From Nocardioides zhouii (GTDB lineage: Bacteria; Actinomycetota; Actinomycetes; Propionibacteriales; Nocardioidaceae), in assembly GCF_004137345.1 (NCBI RefSeq), contig NZ_SDWV01000002.1, forward strand, positions 186,001 through 250,000: 64,000 bases of DNA, read 5' to 3'. Of this stretch, positions 61,697 through 64,000 are shown piece after piece; position 1 is the first letter of the stretch, and each line of letters begins with the position of its first letter. A model generated the notes under the pieces. It had not been told where the DNA came from. It did no database searches and saw only the letters and a list, made by a program, of their open reading frames with translations. Both the position numbers and the translations under genes were made by a program.

Positions 61697-62769
61697 CGCG
61701 ACACGACGTCGGTCCACTCCGTCAGCCACTGCTCGCGGTTCGCGGCGATCTCCTCCGGCGAGACCTCGTACGGGTCCGTGGGCTGCGGGGCGAACTCGGC
61801 CCAGTCGTCCGGCACCGTCGCGCCGGGCATGACGGGGAAGACGTACATCGACTCCGGCAGGGCGCTCTGCACCTCGTCACTGAGCATCCAGTCGATGAGC
61901 GCCTGCGCGCCCTCGGGGTTGTCGGCGCCGGCCAGCACGCCGGCGTACTCGACCTGGCGGAAGCAGGTGTCGAGCAGGGCCGCCGTCGTGGTCCGGCCGT
62001 CCTTCACGGTGAACGCCGGGGAGGAGTCATAGGACACGACGATCGGGCGGGTGCCGGTCTCGGACCCGGCGGTGAAGTCGCCGTAGTAGGCGTCCTCCCA
62101 ACCGTCGACGACCTTGGCGCCGTTGGCGAGCAGGTCGGTCCAGTACGCGGGCCAGTCGTCGCCGTGCTCGGCGACCGTCGCGAGGAAGAACGCCATGCCC
62201 GGACTGCTCGTCGAGGCGCCCGGCGTCACCAGCAGGTCGGCGTACGCCGGGTCGGTGAGGTCGTCGAGCATCTGCGGGGGTTCGAGCCCCTCGGCGTCGA
62301 ACCAGGCGGTGTCGACGTTGACGCACACGCTCGCCGAGTCGATCGGTACGAGCCGGTCGCCGCCCTCCGCGAGGGCGTACTCCTCGGGCGGGGTGACCGA
62401 CGGCGTCACCGGCGCGAACGCGCCCTCGCCGAGCGGTCGCGAGGCGAAGGTGTTGTCGATGCCGAAGGCGGCGTCGGCAATCGGGTTGTCCGCCGTCAGG
62501 CTGAGCTTGGTGGCGAGCGTGCCGGCGTCACCGGCTGCGCGGACCTCGAGGGTGTAGCCGCTCTCCTCCTCGAAGCGGCGGATGAGCTTCTTCGGCAGGG
62601 CGAAGGACTCGTGGGTGGCGAGGACGACGGTGCCGCCGGTCGTGCCGTCGGACCCGTCGGCCGCCGAGGTCGTCGGCCCCGACGGGTCGCCGCCGCTGAG
62701 GCTGCAGCCGGCGAGGGCCAGAGCGGCCACCGCCGTCGTGAGGGCAGCGCGAACGGATGACTGGTGCAT
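61693..62769 (-). CDS. thiB: thiamine-binding lipoprotein
   Basis: 358 residues. The lipoprotein signal ends at LALAGC (Cys near 22). The mature protein fits type II binding proteins of the ThiB/TbpA group: VVLATHESFALPKKLIRRF near 48, DAAFGIDNTFASRPL near 98, LVPIDSASVCVNVDTAWF near 140 and STSSPGMAFFLATV near 190. It captures thiamine outside the cell. It follows a TPP riboswitch whose 3' end includes the GGGAG ribosome site, so translation falls when TPP is plentiful. Confidence 0.93.
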   Translation of the reverse strand: MHQSSVRAALTTAVAALALAGCSLSGGDPSGPTTSAADGSDGTTGGTVVLATHESFALPKKLIRRFEEESGYTLEVRAAGDAGTLATKLSLTADNPIADAAFGIDNTFASRPLGEGAFAPVTPSVTPPEEYALAEGGDRLVPIDSASVCVNVDTAWFDAEGLEPPQMLDDLTDPAYADLLVTPGASTSSPGMAFFLATVAEHGDDWPAYWTDLLANGAKVVDGWEDAYYGDFTAGSETGTRPIVVSYDSSPAFTVKDGRTTTAALLDTCFRQVEYAGVLAGADNPEGAQALIDWMLSDEVQSALPESMYVFPVMPGATVPDDWAEFAPQPTDPYEVSPEEIAANREQWLTEWTDVVSR

Positions 62770-62771
62770 GG

Positions 62772-62864
62772 TGACTCCCTATCGCCGGTGCTAACCGGAT
62801 CAGGTTCGTAGGGTCTGCGGCTGGTCCGCACTCTCAGCACGCCTGCGCGTGCTCCCCTGTCTTG
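62772..62864 (-). promoter_or_regulatory. TPP riboswitch (THI element)
   Basis: On the minus strand: CAGGGGAGC (P1/P2), the conserved CTGAGA (pyrimidine site), ACCCT, then GAACCTGATCCGGTTAG and CACCGGCG, ending in GGGAGT. These are the THI-box blocks in order. The element ends at the thiB ribosome site. A TACGCT box (62872-62877) fits its promoter. Confidence 0.96.
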
Positions 62865-62910
62865 TGCCGCCAGCGTACTGCTGCTGCAGCCGGGCCCCTA
62901 CGCTGCCCGC

Positions 62911-63810
62911 ATGCCCAGCCGCCGTCACGAGCTCCTCGCCCGGGTGATCCCGCGGCTCCGCAGGGCCGGCGACCTCGACAGCGAGCCGGCCGAGCGGGCC
63001 CGGGTCGAGACCGAGCACCGATCCCTGTCACGGAGCCTGCCGACGCGGGGGACGCCCCGCTTCGCCCGCAACTGGGACGTCACCGTCACCGACATCGGCT
63101 TCCCCTCCTACGTCCTGACGCCGCGCCACCGGCACGTCCACCGCACGCTCTACTACGTGCACGGCGGGGCCTTCATGGCGCCGATCGACGCGGTCCACGT
63201 GCAGTACGCCACGCGGCTCGCCGATGCGATCGGCGCGCGGATCGTGATGCCCGACTACCCCCTGGCTCCCGAGCACACGTGGGCCGACTCCCACGACGCC
63301 CTCGTCGCGGATGCCGCCCACTGGGCGGCCGAACCGGGCGGCATCGTGCTGGCGGGCGACTCCGCGGGTGGAGGCCTCGCGCTCGCGATGGCGCTGTCCA
63401 TGCGCGACCGCGGCCTCGCACCGGCGACCCACCTCGTGCTCCACGCCCCCTGGGTCGACCTCACCACCTCGACCCCAGAGACGCGCGCGGCGGACGCGAT
63501 CGACCCATGGCTCTTCTACAGCAAGCTCGAGGCGTACGCGCTGTGGTGGGCGGGCTCGGCCGACGACCTCGGTCGCCCGGAGGTCTCGCCCGCACTCGCC
63601 GACCTGTCCGGCCTGCCGACGTCACTCATGCTCTACGGCACGCGCGACCTGCTCCACCCCGGCTGCCGGCTGCTGGCGCGACGTGCGGCCGAGGCCGGCT
63701 GGGACCTGACCTCGATCGAGGAGCCCGACCTGATCCACGTCTACGGCCTCCTGCCGTTCATCCCGGAGGCACGTCGAGCCTTCACCCAGGTCGTGGACTT
63801 CCTGCGATGA
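62911..63810 (+). CDS. alpha/beta hydrolase, HSL-type esterase
   Basis: 299 residues of the hormone-sensitive-lipase-like family. The oxyanion motif is LYYVHGGAFMAP near 80, the nucleophile is in IVLAGDSAGGGLALAMAL near 152, the acid is likely in MLYGTRDLLHPG near 243 and the His in DLIHVYGLLP near 272. It hydrolyses small esters. TACGCT lies 6 nt before ATG, so it is leaderless; the thiB riboswitch promoter faces the other way. Its stop overlaps the next start (ATGA). Confidence 0.92.
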   Translation: MPSRRHELLARVIPRLRRAGDLDSEPAERARVETEHRSLSRSLPTRGTPRFARNWDVTVTDIGFPSYVLTPRHRHVHRTLYYVHGGAFMAPIDAVHVQYATRLADAIGARIVMPDYPLAPEHTWADSHDALVADAAHWAAEPGGIVLAGDSAGGGLALAMALSMRDRGLAPATHLVLHAPWVDLTTSTPETRAADAIDPWLFYSKLEAYALWWAGSADDLGRPEVSPALADLSGLPTSLMLYGTRDLLHPGCRLLARRAAEAGWDLTSIEEPDLIHVYGLLPFIPEARRAFTQVVDFLR

Positions 63811-64000
63811 CGGTCCGTGTGCTGACGACATCCTTCGACGACCTCGCGCCACGGACGGCGTACGAGGTGTGGCGGCTGCGGCAGCAGGTCTTCGTGGTCG
63901 AGCAGGACTGCCCCTATCCCGACCTCGACGGGCGCGACCTCGAACCGGCGACCCGCCACGTGGTGCTGGTCGAGGACGACGTCGTCATCGGCACGCTTCG
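63807..64000 (+). CDS. GNAT family acetyltransferase (ElaA-like, partial)
   Basis: First 64 residues, cut by the right edge. It reads TVRVLTTSFDDLAPRTAYEV, then WRLRQQVFVVEQDCPYPDLDG and DLEPATRHVVLVEDD, which matches the start of ElaA-type GNAT proteins. The acetyl-CoA loop lies beyond the window. It is translationally coupled to the esterase by ATGA. Acceptor unknown. Confidence 0.85.
   Translation, partial: MTVRVLTTSFDDLAPRTAYEVWRLRQQVFVVEQDCPYPDLDGRDLEPATRHVVLVEDDVVIGTL

Overview
The window is one contiguous stretch of high-GC actinobacterial chromosome, most likely from Nocardioides or a close relative (Nocardioidaceae). The evidence is codon use, abundant GTG starts, the gene content (lsr2, disA, a SigE-family sigma factor, a DUF2342 metalloprotease, DUF3180), a dispersed GTCTCGATACG repeat that I associate with this group, and gene order that follows Mycobacterium tuberculosis over long stretches. 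I recognise no prophage, plasmid, insertion sequence, CRISPR array, tRNA or rRNA. The ends cut a BldC-like gene (left) and a GNAT gene (right).

Layout. 1-11140 parallels Rv0496-Rv0500A (Ppx/GppA, sugar isomerase, proC, small HTH protein), interleaved with acuC, a TetR-controlled membrane operon, proline dehydrogenase and an ABC-2 exporter. 11186-16252 holds accessory genes: a Cys-rich protein, a VOC protein, a methyltransferase, a SigE-type sigma factor with a membrane partner, and a LacI regulator. 16793-30381 parallels Rv3585-Rv3603c: radA, disA, mutY, clpC, lsr2, then coaX-nadC-nadB-panD-panC-DUF2520, i.e. DNA integrity, c-di-AMP, proteolysis and NAD/CoA precursor synthesis. 30606-38400 interrupts this conserved order with glycosyltransferases, a sulfotransferase, a glycine-betaine type ABC importer and a double-GNAT protein. 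38739-49260 resumes it: folK-folB-folP-folE-ftsH, hpt-tilS-DUF2342-dacB and ppa. 49360-64000 carries lon, an acyl-CoA oxidase-like operon, a second sulfotransferase, an NlpC/P60 hydrolase, a PAP2 enzyme, the thiBPQ thiamine importer under a TPP riboswitch, an esterase and a GNAT.

Regulation. More than twenty genes show a TANNNT (or CACAAT) box 6-8 nt before the start codon, the signature of leaderless transcripts; this also fixes several start codons. radA has a PafBC/RecA-NDp type promoter, clpC and lon have ClgR-like operators, and a TetR operon has two TTGAAC-AC-GTTCAA operators.

The most unusual content is repeat DNA: (i) seven copies of a 54-nt imperfect palindrome in two arrays, (ii) three copies of a 72-bp nested palindrome, two of which bracket lon and two of which sit beside the ClgR-like sites of clpC and lon, and (iii) a dispersed repeat that forms parts of nadB, dacB, thiP and a GNAT gene. 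All functional calls come from reading the sequence only; no database search was run.
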